From assembly GCF_014647515.1 (NCBI RefSeq), contig NZ_BMPI01000013.1:1-64000 (forward strand): a stretch of 64,000 bases of DNA, in the 5' to 3' direction. Made by a program: the position numbers and the translations under genes. The notes beneath the pieces are model-generated. The model was given only the letters and a program-made list of their open reading frames with translations. It did no database searches and was not told where the DNA came from. Source of the DNA: Dactylosporangium sucinum (GTDB lineage Bacteria > Actinomycetota > Actinomycetes > Mycobacteriales > Micromonosporaceae). Shown in pieces: positions 56,167 through 63,429 of this stretch. The stretch's first letter is position 1; every line of letters starts with the position of its first letter.

Positions 56167-56184
56167 AGGTTTGCGTACAAACCT
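56167..56184. promoter_or_regulatory. GntR operator candidate 2
   Basis: An 18-bp perfect palindrome AGGTTTGCGTACAAACCT ends just before the GntR start. This fits autorepression by the KorSA-like protein. Confidence 0.75.
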
Positions 56185-56199
56185 GCGAGGATGGAGGGC

Positions 56200-57081
56200 A
56201 TGGAACCACGTCCGACCGCCGTGCAGCCGCCGATCAGCCTGCGGATCGCCGACGACATTCGCATGCAAATCGAGCGCGGAGACCTGACTCCGGGCGACTC
56301 GCTACCGACGCTCGCCGACCTGTGCGAGCGCTGGAACTGCTCGATGAGCGCGGCCCGAGGTGCGGTCAACCTCTTGAAGGCCCAGGGACTCATCACCGCC
56401 GGACGAGGCAAGGCCCCGACAGTTCGCATACCGCCCCGAAAGGTCGTCCGGTCCTCCGAGCGCCACCAGGTGGAGAAGGACCTCGCGTTGCTCAGCGAAG
56501 CCGAACGCGCGAGCCTCGGCGAGGCCGAGACCAACCTCAACATGTCCATCGCTGACCAGCAGTTCAGCTCGCGATACGACGTCGTTCCTGCCGGTACGGA
56601 ACTCGCAAGAGTCTTCGGTATCGAGCCGACCGACAACGTACTCCGCCGTCGTTACGACGCGGTGGACCGCAGGACGGGCCTCTACCTCTCGTACAGCGTT
56701 GCCTACATCCCGGCAGCGCTGATTGCCAGCAATCCGGCCCTGTTCGACGAGAACAACGAACCGTGGCCCGGCGGCACCCAGCACCAGTTGTCGACGGTCG
56801 GCGTCGAAATCATGTCCATGGTCGACGAGGTGACCGCGCGCATGCCCACCACGGTCGAAGTGCAGATGTGGGGACTACCTGACGGCGTGCCCCTGATCTT
56901 CTGCCGTCGCATCTCACTAGATGCCACCGGGCGAGTAGTCGAGGTGTCGGACGCCGACTACCCAGCCGACCGCACCGAGCTCCATTTCGTGACACCACTC
57001 AAGCCATGGCCCCGGAAGCCTTGGGAAGCCAACGCCCCCAAGAGTTCTGGCCGCAGACGGAAGGAATCGCAAGATGGCTGA
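56200..57081 (+). CDS. GntR-family repressor of the AICE (KorSA-like)
   Basis: A 293-residue GntR/HutC-type regulator. The N-terminal winged helix (about 10-80; RIADDIRMQIERGDLTPGDS, LPTLADLCERWNCSMSAARGAV) is followed by a UTRA ligand domain (about 100-260; RYDVVPAGTELARVFG). In pSAM2 the equivalent KorSA represses the activator and transfer genes. ATG 56200 has CGAGG nine bases upstream; ATG 56191 in frame is the alternative. It overlaps the deaminase gene by 8 bp. Confidence 0.85.
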   Translation: MEPRPTAVQPPISLRIADDIRMQIERGDLTPGDSLPTLADLCERWNCSMSAARGAVNLLKAQGLITAGRGKAPTVRIPPRKVVRSSERHQVEKDLALLSEAERASLGEAETNLNMSIADQQFSSRYDVVPAGTELARVFGIEPTDNVLRRRYDAVDRRTGLYLSYSVAYIPAALIASNPALFDENNEPWPGGTQHQLSTVGVEIMSMVDEVTARMPTTVEVQMWGLPDGVPLIFCRRISLDATGRVVEVSDADYPADRTELHFVTPLKPWPRKPWEANAPKSSGRRRKESQDG

Positions 57082-57577
57082 CCTCAGTGAGTCAGACCGG
57101 GGCTTCCTGCGCAGGGCGATCGAGATCTCCCGCCACGCACTGGAAGATGAGGGCAAGACACCGTTCGGCGCAGTCGTCGTCGTCGGCAACGAGATCGTTG
57201 GTGAGGGCACCAGTAGCGTTGTTGGCCTGTGCGACCCCACAGCACACGCGGAAGTCATGGCGTTGCGCGACGCCGGCACGAGGCTGCGACGGCACCTGAT
57301 GCCCGACGGCGTGATGTACGCCAGCAGCGAACCTTGCCCTATGTGTCTGGTCGCTTGCTACTGGGCAGGAATCCCGCGCTTGGTGTTCGGCGCCACCAGC
57401 TACGACGTCGCAACGTATGGATTCGAGGATCTCCAGCTCTACAGGGAACTGACGTTACCCCTGGAGCAGCGATTCCTGACGGAGCAGACGGCCGACGAGG
57501 AGCTGCGGCAAACCGCCGCGCAAGCACTTCGCGACTGGGCAGCCAAACTGCCTGATCCTGTCGTGCCAAAGTACTGA
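57074..57577 (+). CDS. Nucleoside/base deaminase of the AICE
   Basis: A 167-residue cytidine-deaminase-fold enzyme. The zinc site is HAE (DPTAHAEVMALRDAG) plus PCxxC (SSEPCPMCLVACYWAG). The sequence is closest in style to guanine deaminase/tRNA adenosine deaminase-like proteins; the substrate is unknown. It is co-transcribed with the repressor. Confidence 0.85.
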   Translation: MADLSESDRGFLRRAIEISRHALEDEGKTPFGAVVVVGNEIVGEGTSSVVGLCDPTAHAEVMALRDAGTRLRRHLMPDGVMYASSEPCPMCLVACYWAGIPRLVFGATSYDVATYGFEDLQLYRELTLPLEQRFLTEQTADEELRQTAAQALRDWAAKLPDPVVPKY

Positions 57578-57971
57578 GCTGATACCTCGAGACTCGCGTG
57601 CCACCTGACCCTTAACGTGCTCACGTGGGACGGAGCGGCGCCGCTATCGGTAGGTGACGGTGAGCACCCCATCACCACGGCATGTCCGCCAACCTGATGG
57701 ATACGAACTGAGGGGTTCGTGGAGGTATGGACACTTCAGGGCACTCTACGCACGGAATGGGGCCCTCGCTCGACGGGCGGCGGTAGCAAGGGCAGAGCCT
57801 ATTTCGTTGCTAATCCAAGGACTGCTTGCCGCCTTTTCGTAACCGGCGTGCCGTCCTATCGCCGGGGTTGGGATCCTCGACGCCGGTCAAGACGCGCGGT
57901 CAGCGGCATGACAGCGCACCCGATCAAGCAGGCCCCGCACCATCAGGCTACGGATGAGGACGCTGCGGTCG
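57578..57971. other. Non-coding stretch of the AICE
   Basis: A 394-bp gap between convergent genes (deaminase and SUKH-like). No convincing gene, hairpin or palindrome was seen. It has short frames without ribosome sites. Confidence 0.5.
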
Positions 57972-58574
57972 TCAGTACAACCACCGGTCGAGAACCGCGG
58001 GCCAGAAATGGGTCTCGTGGTCGCCGACGTCGCCGTATGCATGCGGGTCGAGATGCCTGATCCGCTGTAACAGGTCGGCAAGTTCGGCGAGCACGACGCC
58101 TTCCATCGCTTCGTCCTCGTCCCACGTCTGGATCGCCGTCGAGCTCGAAAACCATGTGCCGACCAGGTGCAGCGAGCACAGCCAGTGGTTGATCGACGAG
58201 TTCACGAATCTGACCAGCCTGGTGGACGGCTCCAGCACTGACACCAGTCCCGAGTCCGGCTCCGCAACATAGGTGTAACCGGGCCAGTGCAGATCGCCCC
58301 TGGTTCCGGCGAGGCGGTACGTCCCATCCTGCGGCTGCGCTGCGAACAGGGTCATGTCGACGATGTCGTCCAGCAGTGGCACACCGCACGACGTCAGCGC
58401 AGCCTTCTGCGCTCGCGGGAGGCGCCAGCCCGCCACGTCCGACGCCTCAGCCCGGATCACTCGTCCGGCTCCAGCCCACGCCGACAACGACGCAAAATCG
58501 GGAGCGCTTGGAAGGTCGTTTGCCGCCACGATCAAGAGGCTAGCCGCCGCGCCGACCGACGTATCTGGTGTCAC
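57972..58574 (-). CDS. SUKH-4-type immunity protein
   Basis: A 200-residue protein with features of the SUKH-4 immunity family. These are CGVPLLDD, a tryptophan-rich GDLHWPGYTYVAEPDSG core and the VRFVNSSINHWLCSLHLVG segment typical of SUKH-4. Such proteins neutralise polymorphic/contact-dependent toxins. No toxin gene lies next to it. The exact start is uncertain because the first 15 residues look non-conserved. Confidence 0.65.
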   Translation of the reverse strand: MTPDTSVGAAASLLIVAANDLPSAPDFASLSAWAGAGRVIRAEASDVAGWRLPRAQKAALTSCGVPLLDDIVDMTLFAAQPQDGTYRLAGTRGDLHWPGYTYVAEPDSGLVSVLEPSTRLVRFVNSSINHWLCSLHLVGTWFSSSTAIQTWDEDEAMEGVVLAELADLLQRIRHLDPHAYGDVGDHETHFWPAVLDRWLY

Positions 58575-59027
58575 GCACCAGGCAACCTGTCATCGGCAGA
58601 AGCGGATGCCTGAGGCACCAGCGTCGTGGGACGGCCGGCGTCACGGTCCGTGTCCGACATGCTCAAGGCAGGTGTAAGCCGTCATCTGGAGTCACCGTGT
58701 AACGGGTCAAGCGGAGTACGACATGCAGCGGATACACCGCGTGTGAGAACTTTCTGTACGGGTTCAAGGCGCCGCTGACGCGGCGCACCGTGGCGCCTCG
58801 GGGTCGCTCCGCGACCTGCGCTTACGCCTTCGGCGACGCGCAGGCAAGCCCCGGCGCCCGCACCGGAATCAGCGACGCCAGGATCAACCCACACAAACGA
58901 CAAACGCCCCCGGTCCGCCGGGTGAGGTCGAGGACCAGGGCGTGAACGTCGAAGGGTGGAGCAGCTCTCAAGGTCTGAGCGGAAGTTGCGGTGCGGCGAC
59001 ACCCTCCCCGCCGCCATCTTCTCTTAA

Positions 59028-59095
59028 GTGATGGCCCAGCTTGTCAAGGTCGTTCGTCCGGTAGGGCGCTCCACCTTGACAAGCTGGGCCATCAC
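59028..59095. repeat. 23-bp perfect inverted repeat with 22-nt spacer
   Basis: Arms 59028-59050 and 59073-59095 are exact inverted complements containing GATGGCCCAGCTTGTCAAGG. It resembles in design the 26-bp repeat at 21244. It could be a miniature mobile element, an origin structure or a strong terminator for the PIN gene. Confidence 0.85.
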
Positions 59096-59206
59096 AAGAA
59101 CCTGTCACCGGTGAGGGCGCCGCCGCTGTGAGGGGCTCGCCTCAGGTCGGAACCGCGCACGGTCCGTGCCGTTCAGGTCGGCCGGCCTAGCCAGGAGCCT
59201 TTGTTC

Positions 59207-59222
59207 TGACACGTACGTGTCA
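59207..59222. promoter_or_regulatory. 16-bp palindrome TGACACGTACGTGTCA, copy 4
   Basis: Identical to copies 1 and 2. It lies just past the stop of the PIN gene, in the cargo end of the element. Confidence 0.65.
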
Positions 59223-59262
59223 ACGACGCCGGAGATCTGCACGTTCGCGTCTCGGCTATCTT

Positions 59263-60417
59263 TCATTTCGCGCGACGACGTGTAACGCGCCTTCTTCCGT
59301 AGTTGTTGAGCATACGGATGTGGTAACCGTCTCCGGGGTTGACGTCCAGAATTCGACTCACGCTGCTGGCCATGAAGGCAGCAATCTCCGGCGTGGAATC
59401 AAAGGGGTGCTGCCATTCTCGGACGGGATTATCCGCCCATACGGCCTGGGATTCGAAATCGCCGTGGGGTCTGGCGATGACGGTAGGGTTCATCCAGCCG
59501 AAGTCCACCGCAAGATTCATTTGAGCCTCAGTGAGCCTTCCAATCTCAGTCTCCAACGTCGGCGCGTAGGCTAGCGCCTGCGTGTACTTGTCAGGAGTGG
59601 AGCGGTAACTCACTACAAGCGCAGTGCCGAGCGGCCACGCAGTTAGTAACTCAAGCAGCAATACGTTCAGCACGGCAGAGTGAGCGGCATAGCCAGTGGG
59701 CGTATGAGGCGCCACTCTGACCTGTACATCCCAATATCGTGGCGGCCTCCTCGCCGAGAAGAACTGACTTACTTCCATCGGCTCAATTATCGGTTGGGTG
59801 GGCCGACCAAGAAAGCGCCGACTTACCGTCCTTCGAGTGATCGCCCTTCGGGCGTCGATTCGATCCTTCAGCCTGGCCGCAAAGTTTGGCGCACCCGCCG
59901 TTGAATAGCGCTCTACGAGATCGTAGGGCGTCATTGGTGGTCTAGATTTTCCCCTTGCGATTCGCTCTACCGCATCTACGACCTCGCTTGGTACGTCCAC
60001 AATTAGGTCACAAAGGTAGTCATCCGGACTCGTGACCTGAATGCCATACTGCGCGAGCGCGCGGGAGGGGAAGTCGCTCCGATTCCAGGTGATTATGTGG
60101 CTGGCGCCTGCCGCCACTGCCGCTGCCATGTGGTGGCGGTCGTCGGGATCCGAACCAGGCATCAAGTCGACAAGGTCCGCATATGCCGACTCGGGGACTT
60201 CGTTCTCGGGGAAGAAGCTCTTGATATCGGCGACAATGGCGGCGGCTTGATCAGCAGAACGCCGTTGCTCCCGAACGATCACTCGTTCCCATTCTGCAAG
60301 CAGCGCGTCTGTCCACATAATCTCGTGGACGGCATCCTCACTTAGAGCTAGGAAAAGATCCATCAGCGAGAATGGGAAGAGCACGTTCGTGTCGACGAAG
60401 ACACGCGTCATGGTCAC
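59263..60417 (-). CDS. PIN-domain protein with extra C-terminal domain (putative toxin)
   Basis: A 384-residue protein. The N-terminal 150 residues are a PIN ribonuclease domain: FVDTNVLFPFSLMD, acidic TDALLAEWERV, MPGSDPDDRHHMAAA and IITWNRSDFP, giving the conserved acidic residues. Residues 195-384 form a second domain of unknown fold (YWDVQVRVAPHTPTGYAAHS, VNPGDGYHIRMLNNYGRRR). Most PIN toxins are about 130-150 residues, so this is more than twice the usual length. The HTH gene 14 bp upstream is the likely antitoxin. Confidence 0.75.
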   Translation of the reverse strand: MTMTRVFVDTNVLFPFSLMDLFLALSEDAVHEIMWTDALLAEWERVIVREQRRSADQAAAIVADIKSFFPENEVPESAYADLVDLMPGSDPDDRHHMAAAVAAGASHIITWNRSDFPSRALAQYGIQVTSPDDYLCDLIVDVPSEVVDAVERIARGKSRPPMTPYDLVERYSTAGAPNFAARLKDRIDARRAITRRTVSRRFLGRPTQPIIEPMEVSQFFSARRPPRYWDVQVRVAPHTPTGYAAHSAVLNVLLLELLTAWPLGTALVVSYRSTPDKYTQALAYAPTLETEIGRLTEAQMNLAVDFGWMNPTVIARPHGDFESQAVWADNPVREWQHPFDSTPEIAAFMASSVSRILDVNPGDGYHIRMLNNYGRRRVTRRRAK

Positions 60418-60431
60418 CGCCAGACGGCTAT

Positions 60432-60878
60432 CTAGTAAGGGAGGTCGCCGGATTCGATGATCTGAGAAATTCGCTTCCTGCCCTCTTGCCGACGCTCCCT
60501 GCGGGCCTGGAAGGCTAGCGCATCAGCTAGACGGACCACTCTATGGCTACTGTCTGGCAGGTGTTCAGATGCAATCACGCCTTGATCGAGGAGGCGAGCC
60601 ACGAAGGGCCTGGACAGGCCAAGGAGCTCGCCTACCTCTGCCGGCGTTAGCAGGGTCTCCGAAGCGAGCACAGTGATGGTGTGCCCCTCAGAGATCTCCG
60701 TCGCCGACGCCCGTACGACCTTCGCTAGTGCATCTGGCAACTCGACCTCCTCACCGTTCGACAGGCGCAGGAGTAGCCGTGCATCACTATCCGCCGAGCG
60801 GATGAGCGACGCGACCTTGCGGTCGTCTGGTCCGGGTTCGATGTTGGTTGCATCACCCAAAGCACTTGATCTTGCCAC
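60432..60878 (-). CDS. HTH antitoxin-like protein (excisionase-type HTH)
   Basis: A 148-residue protein. The N-terminal 75 residues end in LRLSNGEEVELPDALAKVVR. A MerR/excisionase-type HTH (LLTPAEVGELLGLSRPFVARLLDQGVI) and a C-terminal basic helix follow. This layout is standard for antitoxins paired with PIN toxins in actinobacteria. GTG 60878 is chosen because GGGGG lies about 8 bases upstream; the frame is open much further. It precedes the PIN gene by 14 bp. Confidence 0.75.
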   Translation of the reverse strand: MARSSALGDATNIEPGPDDRKVASLIRSADSDARLLLRLSNGEEVELPDALAKVVRASATEISEGHTITVLASETLLTPAEVGELLGLSRPFVARLLDQGVIASEHLPDSSHRVVRLADALAFQARRERRQEGRKRISQIIESGDLPY

Positions 60879-61202
60879 CTCGTCACCCCCTGTTGGGCGG
60901 CTATCTGAAATAAGTGTAACCCACGCGACGCGCTCTAGTTGATCATGAAGTCGCGTCATCCACCTAGTCAGGCCAGCGTCGCCGTGGTCCTCATCGTCGC
61001 CCGGCGCGGCAAATGCGTGTCTTGACCTTGAACGACCAGCAGACGACTCAAGCGCTCGTGCAGGCCAGCCGCCCAATCCGATCGGCCGCGTCTCCGTTCC
61101 TAAACCGTTTGCTGCCTCGCTGAGCAAGATCGACCCGAGCCGACCAGACGTCCGTTCCGCGGCCGGCCGCTGTGGTTGACGCGCCGGGCTGTACTTGGAG
61201 GC
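60879..61202. promoter_or_regulatory. Divergent upstream region of the antitoxin gene
   Basis: A 324-bp gap between the antitoxin start (minus) and the 131-residue gene (plus). It should contain both promoters. No clear palindrome or consensus was seen. Confidence 0.4.
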
Positions 61203-61598
61203 ATGACCGACGACATCGAGCGCCGGCGACAGGAGTTCGCCCGGACAATGGCCGCCGCGTATGCCTCAACTCCGTTCGAGACCAGGTCCCCCGACGGCGT
61301 CTGGGTCTACGCGTCCGAACCCGTCGCCATCACCGAGCCCGGGCAGTACCGGCTACGCTTCGGGCCCATCGTCGACCCAGAGTTCAACCCACTTGTCCCG
61401 GGCAGCAGTGGCATCAGCTTCAATCACCCCGTCCAACTCGGGAGGCCGATCAACCCCGACTGGACCGCTGGGCCGCCGCACTTCGTTGACGAGGACGGCT
61501 CACGCTGGATCACTTTCACCGTTGCAGTGCCCGAGGGCGCTGAGCCGTGCGAACGCTTCTTCATGTTCATCCATGGGCACACCGCCCCCATCATCTAG
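61203..61598 (+). CDS. Hypothetical AICE cargo protein (131 aa)
   Basis: A 131-residue soluble protein (MTDDIERRRQEFARTMAAAY) with a beta-rich middle (GVWVYASEPVAITEPGQYRLRFGP). No family is recognised. GGAGG lies close to ATG 61203. It is the last gene before attR. Confidence 0.55.
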   Translation: MTDDIERRRQEFARTMAAAYASTPFETRSPDGVWVYASEPVAITEPGQYRLRFGPIVDPEFNPLVPGSSGISFNHPVQLGRPINPDWTAGPPHFVDEDGSRWITFTVAVPEGAEPCERFFMFIHGHTAPII

Positions 61599-61620
61599 AT
61601 GCTGACGCCCGGGCAAGGCC

Positions 61621-61644
61621 CGACAGCAACACCGACAGCAACCG
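61621..61644. repeat. Putative integrase arm sites, right
   Basis: CGACAGCAAC twice at 12-bp spacing, matching the left pair at 45875-45898 in sequence, spacing and orientation. Confidence 0.55.
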
Positions 61645-61727
61645 AGACAGGCAAGGGCAGTCAGCACCGGGCACATGAACCCATCCAACGCTGAGCGGGC
61701 CGGTCATGACCTCAACTAGGTCGGTGC

Positions 61728-61770
61728 CTCTTAATCTGCGGGTTGTAGGTTCAAGTCCTACGCGGCGTAC
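61728..61770 (+). repeat. attR (43-bp direct repeat)
   Basis: Exact copy of 45772-45814, the 3' part of tRNA-Lys from the anticodon loop. It is not preceded by a tRNA 5' half, so it is the displaced original end. Confidence 0.95.
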
Positions 61771-61778
61771 TCGACTTG

Positions 61779-61810
61779 AAGAGGCCCCTGCTTCGCGGCG
61801 GGGGCCTCTT
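61779..61810 (+). terminator. Original tRNA-Lys terminator displaced by the AICE
   Basis: A 10-bp perfect stem AAGAGGCCCC/GGGGCCTCTT with a 12-nt loop lies 9 bp after attR. It is the natural terminator of the tRNA gene before insertion. Confidence 0.85.
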
Positions 61811-62646
61811 GCCATTATGGTCTCGTTGTTTTTCGCGCGCTCCCCAGTGGGGGGCTCCGCCCACCCACACCCCCCGAAAACCGCAGCCGGGTTCACTGCT
61901 GGAATTGGTCCAGTGCGTTCGGTGGCCGCGCGTTGAATGAGCATTTCGTGTTCGTTGTCACAGTGGTCGGCGTGGCGTGCGTGTGGCGATCGGGAAAACC
62001 GATCGGCAGCCTCCGTCATGCGCGGGGTTGTGCCGTCGCGGAAGCAGGGGTCGCGTCCGTGCTGGTGGTGTAGGAGGCGGTCAGCGCTGACCCGTTGTGG
62101 TTGATGTTCGGCAGCGGCGGGTTCGGTGGTGGCCGGCTCAGGGTTGGTTCCCTCACGGGCGTCGTCGAGGCGAGGTCCGGCCTGGCTCCAACGCGGCCAC
62201 GAACGAGAACGGCCAGCCCGGGATGTGCTAGTCCCCGATCCCGGCCACTCAACGCACCCGCGGGCACGCTCACCAAGGACCGCCTCACCACCGGCCAGAA
62301 CGGCCGACAGGCCATGTGTCCAAACGACATGACCATCCCGATCCGGCCGGTACGCGGCCGCGACCGCCACGCCGGCAAGGCCGCTTCCGACATCATGACG
62401 GCCAGCCTCGACTCGGTGGTCAATGCGAGTGCGAACAACAGGAAGGTCGACCAGTGCTGGGACCAGACAGCGGCCCGCCACGCTATCGCCACCAGCAAGA
62501 CCGACCCAGCCGACGGTGAACGGATCGCCCGGGGTCGCCGCGTATCGGTGACCCAACGCACGCTCGCCAACTGACCCTGTCCGCACACGGGCATGGCCGG
62601 TTTCCGCCTTGATGATCCGAGCCGGTCATGCCCCGCGTATGGCGCC
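61811..62646. other. Degraded or non-coding region right of attR
   Basis: About 835 bp without a gene I can support. Several frames stay open because of GC content, but none has a ribosome site, a recognisable domain or consistent codon-position bias. It may be relic mobile DNA. Confidence 0.5.
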
Positions 62647-63117
62647 CTAGTACCAATACTGGTTGGCGGGAGGACTATCATTGAACAGCGACACGGCTCC
62701 GCTGTAATCCGATACCAGGACACCGAAGGTATTGGCGCTATGAATGTACACGGTGCCGAACCAATAGAAGTCGATAAGTCCGCCGTTGCAAACCGCACTG
62801 ACCACGTGGAAGTAGTCCACCTGCCGCAGGCAGCGTCCGGTCACCTCGTTCTGCAGCATCCACGTGTTCGGAAACCCGTCGACGTAAACCTCCCGCCACC
62901 GCTGCGCGCCGTTGCAGCCGCTCCAAGTGTAGACGCTGGTGCTCCAGTCGGTTGCCAGGCAATAGTCTGTCGCCCCATTCCGCAGGTAACGCCAGCTCCC
63001 GAACGTGTCGGCGCTTGCCGGTGCGACAGACGCGACGACCAGGGCTCCTGTTACTGCGATGCTCGCCAGCAATCCCGCAGTGATACGGCGCAGCAGACTC
63101 CGCATTGCCAACCTCAC
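62647..63117 (-). CDS. Secreted ricin-like (beta-trefoil) protein
   Basis: A 156-residue exported protein. The signal peptide (about 1-36, RRITAGLLASIAVTGALVV, cleavage near PASA-DTF) is followed by a single beta-trefoil-like domain with Cys pairs and aromatic repeats (YCLATDWSTSVYTWSGCNGAQRW; CLRQVD). No enzyme domain is attached. GTG 63117 (AAGAAGG upstream) and ATG 63105 (GAGG upstream) are both possible starts. Confidence 0.65.
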   Translation of the reverse strand: MRLAMRSLLRRITAGLLASIAVTGALVVASVAPASADTFGSWRYLRNGATDYCLATDWSTSVYTWSGCNGAQRWREVYVDGFPNTWMLQNEVTGRCLRQVDYFHVVSAVCNGGLIDFYWFGTVYIHSANTFGVLVSDYSGAVSLFNDSPPANQYWY

Positions 63118-63429
63118 TTTTCACCTTCTTCATATCTCGATCAAAGTAAATATGTCGATACGTAGTGTCACCCGGATCGACAGCCGTGATCAAGGAGTCA
63201 AGAGTGAATGAATCCTTGGAAAATGCGAAATCCGGCGAGAGCGAGCAAGGCCGACATTCGCCCACGGGACGACGGTTGCAACCACGGGCGTTCAGTGGTC
63301 GGACGTACGTCAGGGCACCGAGGACCGGGACGAGGTAGCGTTCGTCGCGGTCGAGATGCGCGCAGAGTTCGTTCGAACCGCAACCACCGCGGGCTGGTCG
63401 CGGCGCAGCCGGCACACCAACGCCTCCAC

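Larger units (their letters stand above)
58575..59262. other. 688-bp gap with inverted repeat and palindrome
   Basis: No convincing gene is seen between the SUKH-like gene and the PIN gene. The gap holds the 23-bp inverted repeat at 59028-59095 and palindrome copy 4 at 59207. Confidence 0.6.
45772..61770. mobile_element. AICE (pSAM2-type integrative element) in tRNA-Lys
   Basis: An element of about 16 kb bounded by a 43-bp direct repeat. It has all AICE modules: int/xis, repSA-type replication, FtsK-type double-strand DNA transfer ATPase, KorSA-like GntR repressor and Nudix. int lies next to attL and points to it, as in pSAM2. Every replication, transfer and recombination gene looks intact, so it may be functional. 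The right 4 kb is cargo of lower GC content. Confidence 0.93.

Noticed and set aside
58682..59017. 111-codon frame in the AICE cargo gap
   Set aside because: No ribosome site, no recognisable motif, and Arg/Pro/Gly-rich composition typical of a shadow frame.
61706..61813. Second tRNA-Lys gene at the right end
   Set aside because: Only the 3' part from the anticodon loop is present; the upstream sequence cannot form acceptor, D or anticodon arms. It is attR.
62095..62574. 159-codon frame right of attR
   Set aside because: No start signal or domain; several other frames are equally open. Considered a possible relic, but not supportable as a gene.
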